Assembly (NCBI RefSeq): GCF_016278365.1
Contig: NZ_JADQBZ010000008.1
Span: 186,001-250,000, forward strand
DNA from: Methanolobus sp.
Lineage (GTDB): Archaea > Halobacteriota > Methanosarcinia > Methanosarcinales > Methanosarcinaceae
Length of the DNA: 64,000 nucleotides
Direction: 5' to 3'
Below, in pieces: positions 1-9,534 of the stretch (its first letter is position 1; every line of letters starts with the position of its first letter). The notes under the pieces were generated by a model. That model did no database searches and had not been told where the DNA came from. It saw nothing but the letters and a program-made list of their open reading frames with translations. Both the position numbers and the translations under genes were made by a program.

Positions 1-2
1 AT

Positions 3-347
3 GCTCTCAGACACCTTGGTAATGCTGTCTTTAAAAAGAGTGGCAAGTGGGTTGCCACAAAAACAGACAGCATTGAAAGGAATAGATGGATTTTCTCGAA
101 TGGTAAAAGAATCAGTGTTGTAGTCAATAGCTCAAGGGATGGATCTCTTATCAGCAGATATCTGAATGTTGTCAGGATTGCTCTGAATAAAACAAATAAA
201 ACTCTACTTGAACCTTTCAAAGATGTCAGGATAAAGGGAGTAGATGGTAAAGAATATCCACTTGAGACTGATCTTGACAAGCTATACGAGCTTAAGGAAC
301 AGATAGAAGATTCTGAATCATTGCCAGTATACGACAACAGAATCTGA
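3..347 (+). CDS. C-terminal part of an unrecognised protein, cut by the window edge
   Basis: An open frame enters from the left edge and runs about 114 codons to a TGA at 345-347. It has a basic, beta-rich composition (GKWVATKTDSIERNRW, then GKRISVVVNSS) and an acidic C-terminus ending in PVYDNRI. I recognise no domain. It lies 25 bases before the HNH-like gene and reads the same way, so it probably belongs to the same mobile module as the DNA polymerase that follows. The start lies outside the window. Confidence 0.55.
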   Translation, partial: ALRHLGNAVFKKSGKWVATKTDSIERNRWIFSNGKRISVVVNSSRDGSLISRYLNVVRIALNKTNKTLLEPFKDVRIKGVDGKEYPLETDLDKLYELKEQIEDSESLPVYDNRI

Positions 348-372
348 ACTTTTTGATAATTGAGGGTTAGGT

Positions 373-723
373 TTGTCCAACGAAGATTTCATTTTACAGA
401 TAAAACAGCAAGCTAAGGATGAACAGCTTGTTAAAAATGGTATCTGTGAAATTTGTGGAGAAACCAACCCTTATGCACTGAAAATCTACGAAAATCACCA
501 TATTTCTACAAGAGCCTTTTCGAATGAAACAAGGGTTCTGTGTCTGAACTGTCATGCTGCTGTAACGCATTTTCAGAATGAACTGCCACCCAAGTTTAGG
601 TCAAGTAAATTACCTTTAGAGAAGAGACTAAACTACATTTTGCTTACACACGCAGCATTAAGAAAACGTATGGATGAAGTTGAAATTGATCTTTTAAAAC
701 GAAGTTATGAGGGAATTGAATGA
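373..723 (+). CDS. Small HNH-like zinc-binding protein
   Basis: A 116-residue protein with TTG as the likely start. Residues 25-62 hold a CxxC pair (CEIC), a His-His pair (ENHHIS) and a second CxxC (CLNC), the layout of zinc-stabilised HNH/McrA-type nuclease folds. The rest is basic and helical. Its stop overlaps the polymerase start (ATGA at 720-723), so translation is probably coupled. Nuclease activity is inferred only from the His-His plus Cys4 layout; a non-catalytic DNA-binding zinc protein is also possible. Confidence 0.6.
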   Translation: MSNEDFILQIKQQAKDEQLVKNGICEICGETNPYALKIYENHHISTRAFSNETRVLCLNCHAAVTHFQNELPPKFRSSKLPLEKRLNYILLTHAALRKRMDEVEIDLLKRSYEGIE

Positions 724-3416
724 ATAAAGTAGCTTTGCGAATATACCCTACGAAAAAAGAAAGTAACAAGAAAAAGAAGACTAACTTTAGATATGAGAAG
801 GAAGTTCCTGAATTTACTAGAGTTTTTACTTTTGATACAGAAACAACGGCTGATGAATATCTTAACTTAAAATTTGGTTACTTTGATGTACATGAGAATG
901 ATGTTTTTCATTATGGTGGCCTCTTCTGGGATGAGAGACATGTTTCAGAGAAAGAATACAAGATACTAGAAAAATTCTCTAAAAAGCATAACATACGCTT
1001 GTTTTCTCTTAAGCAGTTTATCACGATATTCTATCTGGAAGTCTATGAAAGAAAAGCTCTCTGTATTGGATTCAATCTCAATTTTGATCTCTCAAGAATC
1101 ATTCTTGATTATGGTCATGGAAGGTACTCAGGCAAAGACGGTTTTTCTTTTTTGCTCACTGAGGATACAACATACCCTAGAATACGCATAAAACATCTTA
1201 CAGGGAGATCATACAATGTCGAGTTTACAAGAGCGAAGGGTAAGTACAGGAAGGAGAGGACGTTCAAAGGTCATTTTCTGGATATCTGTAATCTAGCATG
1301 CATTTTGACAGATAGCAAATCTCTTACTCTTGAAAAGGCATGTGACATATTTGATACACCAATAAAGAAGCAAAAAACAAAGAAGCACGGTGTGATCACT
1401 CCAAAATATATTGCTTATAACATTACAGATGTAAAATCCACTTATGAGGTATTCAAAAAAGTAAGGCAGGAATATGAAAGATACCAGTTAAATATTTCAA
1501 TGACTGATGTCTACTCTGCTGCTTCTCTTGGAAAACAAGCCCTCAAACAATGCAATATCACACCTTTCATGGATCAAAATCCCGATTTTCCTCCAGAGGT
1601 TCTTGGAAAAATAATGAGTGGATACTATGGAGGGCGATGTGAATGCAGGATAAGAAAAACACCTACAAAGGTTACAGTACTTGACTTTTTCAGTATGTAC
1701 CCAACTGTAACACTACTTCTTGATCTCTGGAAATTTGTTGTCGCAAAAAGTATACAATACACCGATGATACAGAAAATGTTCGTAGATTGATAGAGTCAT
1801 TCACTTTAGAAGATGCACTAAATCCTGATATATGGAAGGATTTAGTTGTCCTTGTTGAAATTGAGCCTGAAGAAGACATTTTTCCAGTTAGGTCAAAGTA
1901 TAGTGAAAAGGATGCGACCTTCAATATTGGAGTTAATAAAATAACATGGGACAAAAGACTGTTTTACTTCCTACCCGATGTTTTAGCCTCAAAGTTGCTT
2001 ACAGGCAAATCTCCAAAAATCAAGAAGGCTATTAGGTTCATTTCAGAAGGCATTCAGGAGGATCTCAAGGAAACAGAGGTCTATGGAGTTCATGTAAATC
2101 CAAAAGAAGATAATCTTATCAAAGTCCTTGTTGAACGCAGGCAAGAGATTAAACAAAAAATGAAATCACTTCCTAGAGACTCACATGAATATGATGTTCT
2201 TGATGCACAGCAAAAGGCAGTTAAAATTCTTAATAATGCAACTACATACGGTATTTACATTGAAATGCATCCAAAAGATGAGGAAGATTTGACTGCATAT
2301 AGCAATATTGATTATGAGACAAAAGGGATATTTGAAGAAACAGCAGCGTTTTTCAATCCGATAATCGGTGCATGCATTACAGCAGGATCACGTTTGTTAA
2401 TTGCTATTGCTGAAAGGTATGTGATGGATAAAGGGGAAGTTCATGCATATATGGATACAGATTCAATTTTTGTTCCTCCACATCTTGCAGAGGAATTGAG
2501 CCACCTCTTTGATTCACTTAATCCTTATGACTTTGATAAGCCAATTCTGGAAATAGAGGATGGAATGGAACACATCTGGTTCTATGGTATCAGTTCCAAA
2601 AGGTACTGTTTGTTTAGAAAAGAAGGAAATAAAATCGTTATTCCCGAAGGAAAGAAACTCTTCTATAAACTACATGGTTTAGGACATATCACAAATCCTT
2701 TTAGTCTTGAATTGAAGGAAGGAGAACATTGGCACAAAAGATTATGGGATGACATTCTCAAAGTTCATTTCCATCCTGAAGAGTTAATTGATGTATTGGA
2801 GACTTACGACAATTATGCAGTTATCTCCATTTTTACTGTATCAACTGGAAATGTTCTATTACGCTTCAAGAAAATGAACGAAGGCAAGGAATTTTCTGAA
2901 CAAATCAAACCTTTCAATTTCATGCTTGTTGGAAGTGGTGCAACAGTCAATGAGAAAGGAGAGAACATAAAACCCATTGCTCCTTTTAACAAAAACCCTC
3001 AGGTAGTAGTCGAGAAAAAGTGTATAGACTCTTATACAGGAGATATTTGTCAGGGGAGGCACCTCTGGAAGCCGTTAGCTGACGTGTTTCTTAGCTACAT
3101 AAACCATCCAGAAGCCAAATTTGAAGGTGATATTGGTGTTCTACAAAGAAGACATCTAAAGCCCACAGGATGCGTGTATGTGGGCAAAGAAGCCAATAAG
3201 ATTGAGATGCAGGAGTTGGATGGTATTCATATTGATATTTATCCCATAATTGAGGATATTAGGGAATTTGTACTCAACTTAAGTCCTGCTGAAGCTAGAG
3301 AAATAGGGATTAAGCACAGGAGTTCATTGAAGCAATTGAAGGATAGGGTAAGAGAAGGTGACTTTAATATGAGTACCAAGGAGATGAAGAAGGTGCTAAA
3401 AGCCATGTACTCTTAA
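720..3416 (+). CDS. Family B DNA polymerase, viral/mobile-element type
   Basis: This 898-residue protein has the full exonuclease and polymerase motif set. Exo I is FDTET (D39, E41), Exo II is GFNLNFD (D123), and Exo III is YNITD (Y233, D237). YYGGR near 302 precedes motif A, DFFSMYP (D322). Motif B is KILNNATTYG (about 502-511) and motif C is DTDS (579-582). All catalytic acids are present. The YxGGR motif and the overall form resemble the viral and plasmid DNA_pol_B_2 group, many of which are protein-primed, rather than the replicative archaeal PolB. It is coupled to the HNH-like gene. Two decayed copies of its C-terminus lie at 7.3-8.0 kb, so this polymerase has entered or duplicated here more than once. 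Protein priming itself is not shown by the sequence. Confidence 0.9.
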   Translation: MNKVALRIYPTKKESNKKKKTNFRYEKEVPEFTRVFTFDTETTADEYLNLKFGYFDVHENDVFHYGGLFWDERHVSEKEYKILEKFSKKHNIRLFSLKQFITIFYLEVYERKALCIGFNLNFDLSRIILDYGHGRYSGKDGFSFLLTEDTTYPRIRIKHLTGRSYNVEFTRAKGKYRKERTFKGHFLDICNLACILTDSKSLTLEKACDIFDTPIKKQKTKKHGVITPKYIAYNITDVKSTYEVFKKVRQEYERYQLNISMTDVYSAASLGKQALKQCNITPFMDQNPDFPPEVLGKIMSGYYGGRCECRIRKTPTKVTVLDFFSMYPTVTLLLDLWKFVVAKSIQYTDDTENVRRLIESFTLEDALNPDIWKDLVVLVEIEPEEDIFPVRSKYSEKDATFNIGVNKITWDKRLFYFLPDVLASKLLTGKSPKIKKAIRFISEGIQEDLKETEVYGVHVNPKEDNLIKVLVERRQEIKQKMKSLPRDSHEYDVLDAQQKAVKILNNATTYGIYIEMHPKDEEDLTAYSNIDYETKGIFEETAAFFNPIIGACITAGSRLLIAIAERYVMDKGEVHAYMDTDSIFVPPHLAEELSHLFDSLNPYDFDKPILEIEDGMEHIWFYGISSKRYCLFRKEGNKIVIPEGKKLFYKLHGLGHITNPFSLELKEGEHWHKRLWDDILKVHFHPEELIDVLETYDNYAVISIFTVSTGNVLLRFKKMNEGKEFSEQIKPFNFMLVGSGATVNEKGENIKPIAPFNKNPQVVVEKKCIDSYTGDICQGRHLWKPLADVFLSYINHPEAKFEGDIGVLQRRHLKPTGCVYVGKEANKIEMQELDGIHIDIYPIIEDIREFVLNLSPAEAREIGIKHRSSLKQLKDRVREGDFNMSTKEMKKVLKAMYS

Positions 3417-3503
3417 TTTTTCATCTTTCCTTTATTAGAAAGTAATATATAAATACGTAAAAGAATAATAGGCAATACTAACAAAAAAGAGTAAGTGATA
3501 AAA

Positions 3504-3614
3504 ATGGGTGAAACATTAGAATTCTTGGAAGGTATATGTGAAGGCTGCAAGTATTTTGAAAACTGTAGATGGGATTATAATCCTGAAGAATGTCCACATG
3601 CAGATTTCAGCTAA
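3504..3614 (+). CDS. Tiny Cys4 protein (36 aa)
   Basis: A short frame from ATG 3504 encodes 36 residues with CEGC and CRW...ECPH, giving four cysteines in a zinc-finger-like spacing with a final His. Acidic and aromatic residues surround the cysteines. It starts 87 bases after the polymerase stop, behind an AT-rich stretch that could hold its own promoter (3440-3470). Cys-rich proteins of this size are common in archaeal viruses and mobile elements, which is the only hint of function. A non-coding chance frame cannot be ruled out. Confidence 0.45.
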   Translation: MGETLEFLEGICEGCKYFENCRWDYNPEECPHADFS

Positions 3615-3694
3615 ATAAAGAAATAAAACACACATGAGTTAGGAGAGAACTTAACCTAACTCTGTTATATGTAGTCAATTTGAATAACTTTTCG

Positions 3695-5404
3695 TTATTG
3701 TGGAGCTATTTTATTCAATCTTTCAATCGCTTTATGGAAAATACTTTCTAAACGGAAATAACGACTTCCCCTGTAGTGAGTTGCCAGATTGTTCAACCTT
3801 TGAATTATAATTTTTACAAACTCATTTGCTGGTATTTCAAATAAACTTGTAATAAATCCATTCAGTTCACCACTTTCTAATTTTGAGATAACTCTATCAA
3901 GTACGTCAAAATCATTAAATGTAAAATATGTTGGGTAAAAATGATAGTAGGAATCTGTGGATGAATGACAATCAAACAGGAAACAAATCTCATTCATGTC
4001 TTCTATATCTTTTCTATTGAAAACATCTTGGTTAATCCATTCTGGTTCATAAATATAGTTAAGGAATTCATCTACATTCGGAAACATATAGAGTGACCAA
4101 AAATTAATGTGATAAATTATAGGTGCAGTTAGCCCGTGATAATCAAGTTGGTGATTAATTATTTTCTTTAGCAGATTGACATCCTTTTTACTATATGCTG
4201 TTGCTATTATAGAAAAAAGATATTCTGCTAGTATGTGTAAGGGAATTTCAATTATTGCTGTGGTTCCACTCTTCCCACGGCAGAGTTTCTTAAAATCAAG
4301 TATATAATCCAAATTGTTCATTAAACATCTAGAATTGTAATAACTAATATCATAATCAGATATTAAAAGTAAAGGTTTTAGGTATTCCCTACAAGACTCA
4401 TAATATGGTATTGCATTTTCTGTTTTAGCGGAATATTCTACATCAGGAATGAGCAATCTTTTGTAGAGTAAACTAATGAATGACTTGAAGGATTTATCAA
4501 GTTCTATGAATCGGTCTTCACTTATTAATTGAATTATATTTCGTTCTATCGATGTAAGTTTTGCTGGACTTATATACTCATAATTTTTAGCTAAACTAGA
4601 AGTTGGAACAATAGTCGTATCAATTTGTATTTCATCTGGTGTAAAGTCTTCAGAATCTGGTAATGTTATGACTTTAAACTCTTGATCACTAGAGCTAACT
4701 TTAGGATTTTGCTGATTATCAGTAACTGTTCTTACTTTAGTCGAAACTAAACCATATACTTCTTCATATGGGGAAGAGCGCTCATGTAACCCTAATTCTT
4801 TAAGGCTTTCAATTAAACTATGCGTAAAAATACCATGTCCTAAATCTCTGTACTCTAATGCGCTTTCATGAGAATCACATGCTGCAAAGATACAAGTGCC
4901 TTCATTCTCTCCTACTATTTCAAACAAATCATCAACTTTGAGGTCTCGCAAATTGAATTCATCTGATATTTCTCTTAAAGCACCTCCACTGTGGCATGCA
5001 TCAAAAAAGACCAATTTAGATTTAGCTTCAAGTGAATTTATTTCCTCATTGAGATCAAAAAGGCTTATAGAAGTTATTTCCACCTTAGATGTAGGATCAA
5101 AATTGTAAGGACATATAAAACTGTTTTTCGAATTTATTTCTTCGTGATCAGTAGATTTTGCAAATCCATGGCCTGCAAAGCTAAGTATAAAGTAATCCTC
5201 GTCTCTAATCCTTTCCCTGATTTCGTGAATGTTTTTTAAAATTAATTCTTTTGAAGCATTTTCATTGATAAGCAATTTTTTAAATTCGCAGTTAAACTGT
5301 GAGTAATTGCTATAAATTAATTCAGCGTCAGCTACACAAAAATCTAAGTTCCTAAAGTGAGGATAATCGTTGATTCCAATTGACAAAAGGAAAATTTTAC
5401 CCAT
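3695..5404 (-). CDS. Caspase-like peptidase (C14/metacaspase fold) with long C-terminal domain
   Basis: 569 residues. The N-terminal ~230 residues form a caspase-type p20 fold: IGINDYPHFRNL near 9-20, the catalytic His in SFAGHGFA (H79) and the catalytic Cys in FFDACHSGG (C137). The remaining ~340 residues are helical, without recognised repeats or membrane segments, and could be a sensor or target-binding domain. Prokaryotic caspase-like proteins often act as proteolytic effectors in defence or cell-death systems. The gene stands alone, pointing away from the polymerase module, with no obvious partner (no STAND ATPase, gasdermin or TIR gene nearby). The fold and both catalytic residues are clear; the biological role is inference. 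Confidence 0.85.
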   Translation of the reverse strand: MGKIFLLSIGINDYPHFRNLDFCVADAELIYSNYSQFNCEFKKLLINENASKELILKNIHEIRERIRDEDYFILSFAGHGFAKSTDHEEINSKNSFICPYNFDPTSKVEITSISLFDLNEEINSLEAKSKLVFFDACHSGGALREISDEFNLRDLKVDDLFEIVGENEGTCIFAACDSHESALEYRDLGHGIFTHSLIESLKELGLHERSSPYEEVYGLVSTKVRTVTDNQQNPKVSSSDQEFKVITLPDSEDFTPDEIQIDTTIVPTSSLAKNYEYISPAKLTSIERNIIQLISEDRFIELDKSFKSFISLLYKRLLIPDVEYSAKTENAIPYYESCREYLKPLLLISDYDISYYNSRCLMNNLDYILDFKKLCRGKSGTTAIIEIPLHILAEYLFSIIATAYSKKDVNLLKKIINHQLDYHGLTAPIIYHINFWSLYMFPNVDEFLNYIYEPEWINQDVFNRKDIEDMNEICFLFDCHSSTDSYYHFYPTYFTFNDFDVLDRVISKLESGELNGFITSLFEIPANEFVKIIIQRLNNLATHYRGSRYFRLESIFHKAIERLNKIAPQ

Positions 5405-5622
5405 GCAACCTAAATGACTACCACTCTATAAAAACAAATCTGTTTTTTCTACGAAAGTAAACCGTTCTTATTACATTATTGAATTATGTATTTTAAGTGC
5501 ATACACTTTTTTATTAGATGCTTTTAATGATTTTGCATCGAGACCACATAAAAATGGAGGTATCTAGATCCCTGAAACATTAGGAGTAGGGGGATTCTTC
5601 CGGTGTAAAAAAGAAAGGTAAG

Positions 5623-5898
5623 TTATAAAGGTCTTGGATAGAATTCCCCACAACCATAATCATCGGTGACTAACAACTGTCCCCCGACCGGTGGATATCT
5701 ACGGCATTCCCCCTCATGTTTATTAGTATCACTATATTCTATAGGAACAAAAAAACGGCAATGCATACAGATGGTGGGGATGGTAGCGCGGATGCCATTT
5801 GATTTTCTAGTCTGTTCAGTGTTGATGAACGGCTTGGCATCGATTGGGTTGACCTTAAACATCGGTCCTGTTTTATTGATATCAAATAAGGGTTCCAT
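5623..5898 (-). CDS. Small Cys-rich protein, CxxC-CRRYPP-CGEF type
   Basis: 91 residues. The C-terminal half has CMHC, then GECRRYPP and DYGCGEFYP, a four-cysteine metal-binding pattern seen in many small phage and bacterial proteins of unknown function. The N-terminal half (LFDINKTGPMFKVNP) looks flexible. An antisense frame over the same bases has no protein-like features. Near-identical stretches (GCATACACTTTTTTAT about 5500-5518 and GCGTACACTTTTTTAT at 6178-6193) lie on either side of the gene. Function unknown. Confidence 0.6.
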   Translation of the reverse strand: MEPLFDINKTGPMFKVNPIDAKPFINTEQTRKSNGIRATIPTICMHCRFFVPIEYSDTNKHEGECRRYPPVGGQLLVTDDYGCGEFYPRPL

Positions 5899-6320
5899 AT
5901 ATTATCACACAAACATCTTAAATTAATATATATAAACTTTTGTCAAGTTTTATTATTACCATTTAACATTTGCATATAGTTTTTTGTCTTAGTAGAAATT
6001 TTTGTAAGTTTTTATACAACTATTTCATATTTCAGTGAGTTAGTATGTGAGAAGCTGAAGTAGTCGAAATTTTAAAAAATTTAACTTAACCTTTTTATCA
6101 TGAGTTTAGAGTATTGTTATACTTTTATGTGTGAAACCCTTTGAAAAAATATTCAAAATGATTTTCTTAGAAAATTAGCGTACACTTTTTTATCGTTGTA
6201 TATATCCCCGCATCTTGTTTTTGGGATATAGTTAACTCTGTTTTTTTGTACGCTATTACATTTCTAAATTAATACAAAAAAGATATATGTAGTGTGTTCA
6301 AATAACTCTTAGAACATACA
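5899..6320. other. AT-rich spacer with an inverted repeat
   Basis: No gene recognised. AGCGTACA (6177-6184) and TGTACGCT (6247-6254) form a perfect 8-bp inverted repeat 62 bases apart, with T-runs just inside each arm. The spacer is also the promoter region for the membrane protein at 6321. Confidence 0.4.
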
Positions 6321-7304
6321 TTGATTAATAAAACAATAAATTTTCTAAAAAACATCACAAAAGATGTAATGTTTGATCTAGCAAAAGACCATATAAAACT
6401 AATTATTTTAGTAATTAGTTTACCGATTGTCTATTGGCTTAGAGAAACTATTTACAAGTTGCTTATATTTCAAATTCAGATTTGGCAGGGAATTGTATTT
6501 ACTATAGCATTAGCTCTAGTTAGTTTTTTAATTACAAGTTTTATATCCAAAAAACAGTATGATATGACTAGATTTGGGTTACTTTGGAAAGTAATAATTT
6601 TAAAAAATAGAATAATATCCTTAAAAGGTCCTTTTTGTAAAGAATGCGATTGTGATATTTCACATCGGTTAGAATCAACTTTTGTAGAAGACACGCATTT
6701 AAGTAGTCCAAAATGTCAAAAAAATCATGAAATAAAGGCTCAACCGATCACTAAAATAAAAGATGATGTTAAGAGAATAATTGAATCTGATTTGAAATCA
6801 AATAAAATATTAGAAGTCAATTGGTCATTCTATGGAATTGAAAAAGGATTTTTTGAAATAAAAAATAAAGGAATATTTAATGTTACCGACATAGATATTT
6901 TTGTTAGTGCCAATATTGGTGGAGAAAACAAAACAATTGGAACTTATACATTAAATAGCTTAGATGCCTCGGAATCTTATAACCTTAATGATAAGATTAC
7001 TGAAGATTTGGGGAATCTGCTAGTGGAATCAGACTTAATTTCCTTAATGCATGAAGAGATTCCTGAAGAACAAGAAAATTATTATGGTGAGAATGTAACT
7101 TATTGGCGTCCATTCGACTTTATTAGGCTTAGAAAGAATTTTAAATACCCTATGTTTGTTGATTTAACTTATAAGCTTAAAAGGAAACAAAAAATACAAA
7201 AAAGTAAGTTTTTATTGACCATGAAATCAAAACGAGATTGGAAAGCTTATGATTATTATCAATTTGATGATGATTGTAATATAAAGCTAGAACGAGTTAA
7301 TTAA
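6321..7304 (+). CDS. Two-TM membrane protein with cytoplasmic Cys-containing domain, function unknown
   Basis: 327 residues with a probable TTG start. Two hydrophobic segments occupy about residues 27-46 and 57-76. After them comes a Cys-rich stretch (FCKECDCD ... SSPKCQKNH, about 97-136) that may bind zinc, and then a beta-rich domain. The gene is very AT-rich, more so than the methyltransferase genes further right, which fits recent acquisition. I do not recognise the family. It lies between the Cys-rich protein and the decayed polymerase copies, so it probably belongs to the same accessory region. Confidence 0.6.
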   Translation: MINKTINFLKNITKDVMFDLAKDHIKLIILVISLPIVYWLRETIYKLLIFQIQIWQGIVFTIALALVSFLITSFISKKQYDMTRFGLLWKVIILKNRIISLKGPFCKECDCDISHRLESTFVEDTHLSSPKCQKNHEIKAQPITKIKDDVKRIIESDLKSNKILEVNWSFYGIEKGFFEIKNKGIFNVTDIDIFVSANIGGENKTIGTYTLNSLDASESYNLNDKITEDLGNLLVESDLISLMHEEIPEEQENYYGENVTYWRPFDFIRLRKNFKYPMFVDLTYKLKRKQKIQKSKFLLTMKSKRDWKAYDYYQFDDDCNIKLERVN

Positions 7305-7315
7305 TTAATATTAAC

Positions 7316-7830
7316 TCAAAGTTGTAACAATTTTTTCACATTCCTGCTCTCAAAATTCAAATCTTCTTCCTTTGCTTTTTTCTTCAAATAAGCCAACGCA
7401 CTCCTATGCTTGATTCCGAGTTGTCTCGCTCTTTCAGGAGTTAGATTCAGGATGAAATCATACACTGCTTTTTCATTAATAAACTCCTGAGCCTTCTTTA
7501 CATCAAGAGCCTGCTCATCAATATTATTGGCTTCTTTGCCGATATAAATAACAGAATCAGCAACAATATGCTTTCTTTCCAATACGCCAATATCACCATC
7601 AAATTTGGATTCAGGATGATTAGCATACTCTATTATTGTCCTGCTCAATTGTTTGTAATACTACGAACCTTGTTCCATTTCACCAGTTTCACGATTAATA
7701 AAAGGTTCATGTACTATCGTTTGATAATCGCTTGTGTAAGGTGCTAAGGGCTTTACAACTTTTCCATTCTCTTCTGTTGTCTGGAAGCAACAAGAAACCT
7801 GAAAGGCTCTTGCAGATCATACCCTAGACC
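7316..7830 (-). pseudogene. Decayed C-terminus of a second family B DNA polymerase
   Basis: Minus-strand translation of 7316-7648 (NHPESKFDGDIGVLERKH ... GIKHRSALAYLKKKA) matches the last ~110 residues of the intact polymerase at 720-3416 (NHPEAKFEGDIGVLQRRH ... GIKHRSSLKQLKDRV). The match continues upstream through a stop and frame changes: KPLAPYTSDYQ and EPFRFLV correspond to KPIAPFNKNPQ and KPFNFMLV. The exonuclease and palm domains are missing. This is a remnant of a related but distinct polymerase lying in inverted orientation to the intact gene. Confidence 0.8.
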
Positions 7831-7850
7831 GTCTTTACTTGGGTTCATCT

Positions 7851-8035
7851 CATGCAGGAACTAAGAGTACTAGAGTTGAAACCTATATGACATTTCAAAG
7901 TTGTGAGAGTATATTTTAATTTAACTCATGCTGAAGCCAGGAACATTGGGATTAAGCACAGGAATACACTAAAACAAATGAAAGATAGGAGAGGGAAGGA
8001 GAGTTTAACTTAAAAATGAAGAAGATGAGGAAGAT
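7851..8035 (+). pseudogene. Third polymerase remnant, close to the intact gene in sequence
   Basis: Plus-strand bases around 7915-8035 translate in pieces to NLTHAEARNIGIKHRNTLKQMKDRR and resemble 3265-3400 of the intact polymerase (NLSPAEAREIGIKHRSSLKQLKDRV) at the nucleotide level. ATGCAGGAACT near 7851 matches the ATGCAGGAGTT just before it in the intact gene. Stops and frameshifts break the frame. It points towards the minus-strand remnant, so the two fragments form an inverted pair about 20 bases apart. Confidence 0.7.
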
Positions 8036-8250
8036 ATTATGTATTACCATTTGACACATTGCTTTTTTCAATTAGCTTATGCATATAGCAAATTATAAAT
8101 ATGAGGGACTAAAGGTTTAGCTCTTAAAATTTTAAGAATTAGAACATTCATTGATTATATGCAATATGATTTAGTCAGATAGAACAACCAAAAATTATAT
8201 TAGGCAAATGTTTCATTATAAGGAACATAATTTTGGGGGATAGATTGTAA

Positions 8251-9039
8251 ATGCATAAACCGCTGTGCGATGTTCTAGTCATGTCGGGGAAGAGAAAGGG
8301 AGTTCTCTTGCTACTAAAGAATGGGAGAATGGAGATGGAAGAGATCCTTAGATCTCTTGATACAACCAGACAGGCACTGCTTCCTCAGATGAAAGTGCTG
8401 GAAGAGCATTATCTTGTTGATCACTACGATGATACTTACGAACTGACAACTATTGGGAAACTTATTGTTGATGAGATAGCTCCTTTACTAAATACAGTTG
8501 AGACTCTTGAGAGTGATATTGATTACTGGGGGAATCGGAATCTTGATTTCATTCCACCTCATCTATTTAAAAGGATTAGTGAGTTAGAGGAGTGCACAAT
8601 AGTAAATCCATCCATTACACAAATATATGAACTCAATGATAAGATAACTGATTCGTGCTATAATTCGGATTCTGTCAGTATGATCGCTGCATCTTTTCAC
8701 CCGGATTACCCAGCAATCTTCTCTGAAATGGCCAATAAAAATGTAAAGGTAAATGCCATATTCTCCAAAGATGTTCTTGAGCATTTGCAGAAAAACTACT
8801 ATCCTTTTCTGGAAGAAATGATTAAGGGTAAATCATTTAATATTTCGTTTTTTCCCAAACTGGACCTTGTAGGACTTATTGTTAATGATCACTATATGCT
8901 CATGCGCATACTAAAAAATAATAATGAGGTTGACGGACAATACATTCTGTGTAATAATCCCACTGCTCTTGAATGGGGAAAAGAATTGTTTGAATACTAC
9001 CTGAAGGACTCTGTGCCGATAAATGAGATTTCTAGTTAA
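8251..9039 (+). CDS. Msr-type transcriptional regulator (winged helix + FilR1/DUF1724)
   Basis: 262 residues. Residues 1-85 form an ArsR-like winged helix (GKRKGVLLLLKNGRMEMEEIL ... LDTTRQALLPQMKVLEEHYLV), followed by the FilR1 middle domain and the family's typical end, ALEWGKELFEYYLKDS. In Methanosarcina acetivorans, Msr proteins of this architecture control methanol and methyl-sulfide methyltransferase operons. It is the only one of the eight here on the plus strand. A GGGGGAT ribosome site lies about 12 bases before ATG, and AAGTTATGA/TCATAACTT (9081-9107) could end its transcript. No methyltransferase gene is adjacent, so any target lies elsewhere. Confidence 0.88.
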   Translation: MHKPLCDVLVMSGKRKGVLLLLKNGRMEMEEILRSLDTTRQALLPQMKVLEEHYLVDHYDDTYELTTIGKLIVDEIAPLLNTVETLESDIDYWGNRNLDFIPPHLFKRISELEECTIVNPSITQIYELNDKITDSCYNSDSVSMIAASFHPDYPAIFSEMANKNVKVNAIFSKDVLEHLQKNYYPFLEEMIKGKSFNISFFPKLDLVGLIVNDHYMLMRILKNNNEVDGQYILCNNPTALEWGKELFEYYLKDSVPINEISS

Positions 9040-9534
9040 TGGCCTATGTATGGAATTTAACAATTTGTATCACTGTTAATAAGTTATGACCTTGAAGTTC
9101 ATAACTTGTAAACCAATAATGCCGAACTATATTTCTTGTATTACTCATACATTAAATATAAATTAAAATAAAGCTTTTGTAAAATCCTTAATGTTCAGAC
9201 AAGAGTGGGAATCAGCAATAATTTGAAATGCGCTGATATCTATTGAAGATATTCGGTAGTTTTGGTCCACAGGTAGAGTTTTAATAGTTATTCTTCATAG
9301 CCAAAGGAACTACAATTGAGTATGGAGTTTACAAAAGCGTATATTTGTTTGATTCTCCCACATTTTGACTTCTAAAAAAGTGCACATGACCTTTTTAGAA
9401 CTTTCCAGCCCTGCGAAATTAAAGAATGACCGGAGTTCTGATCACTCCGATATTCAAGATATGTTCAAGCAAATAGCTTAACTTCTGAAAGTGCATAGGC
9501 TCATTAATATATCTTGCAGAAGATCTAATTTTAA
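9040..9534. other. Gene-free stretch with three hairpins
   Basis: No gene recognised. Hairpins are AAGTTATGA/TCATAACTT at 9081-9107, CTAAAAA(A)G/CTTTTTAG at about 9373-9399 and CGGAGT/ACTCCG at about 9432-9450. The first probably terminates the Msr gene; the others are unexplained. Confidence 0.4.

Noticed and set aside
3-8035. Casposon
   Set aside because: A family B polymerase and HNH-like gene fit, but no Cas1 gene or terminal inverted repeats are visible within the window.
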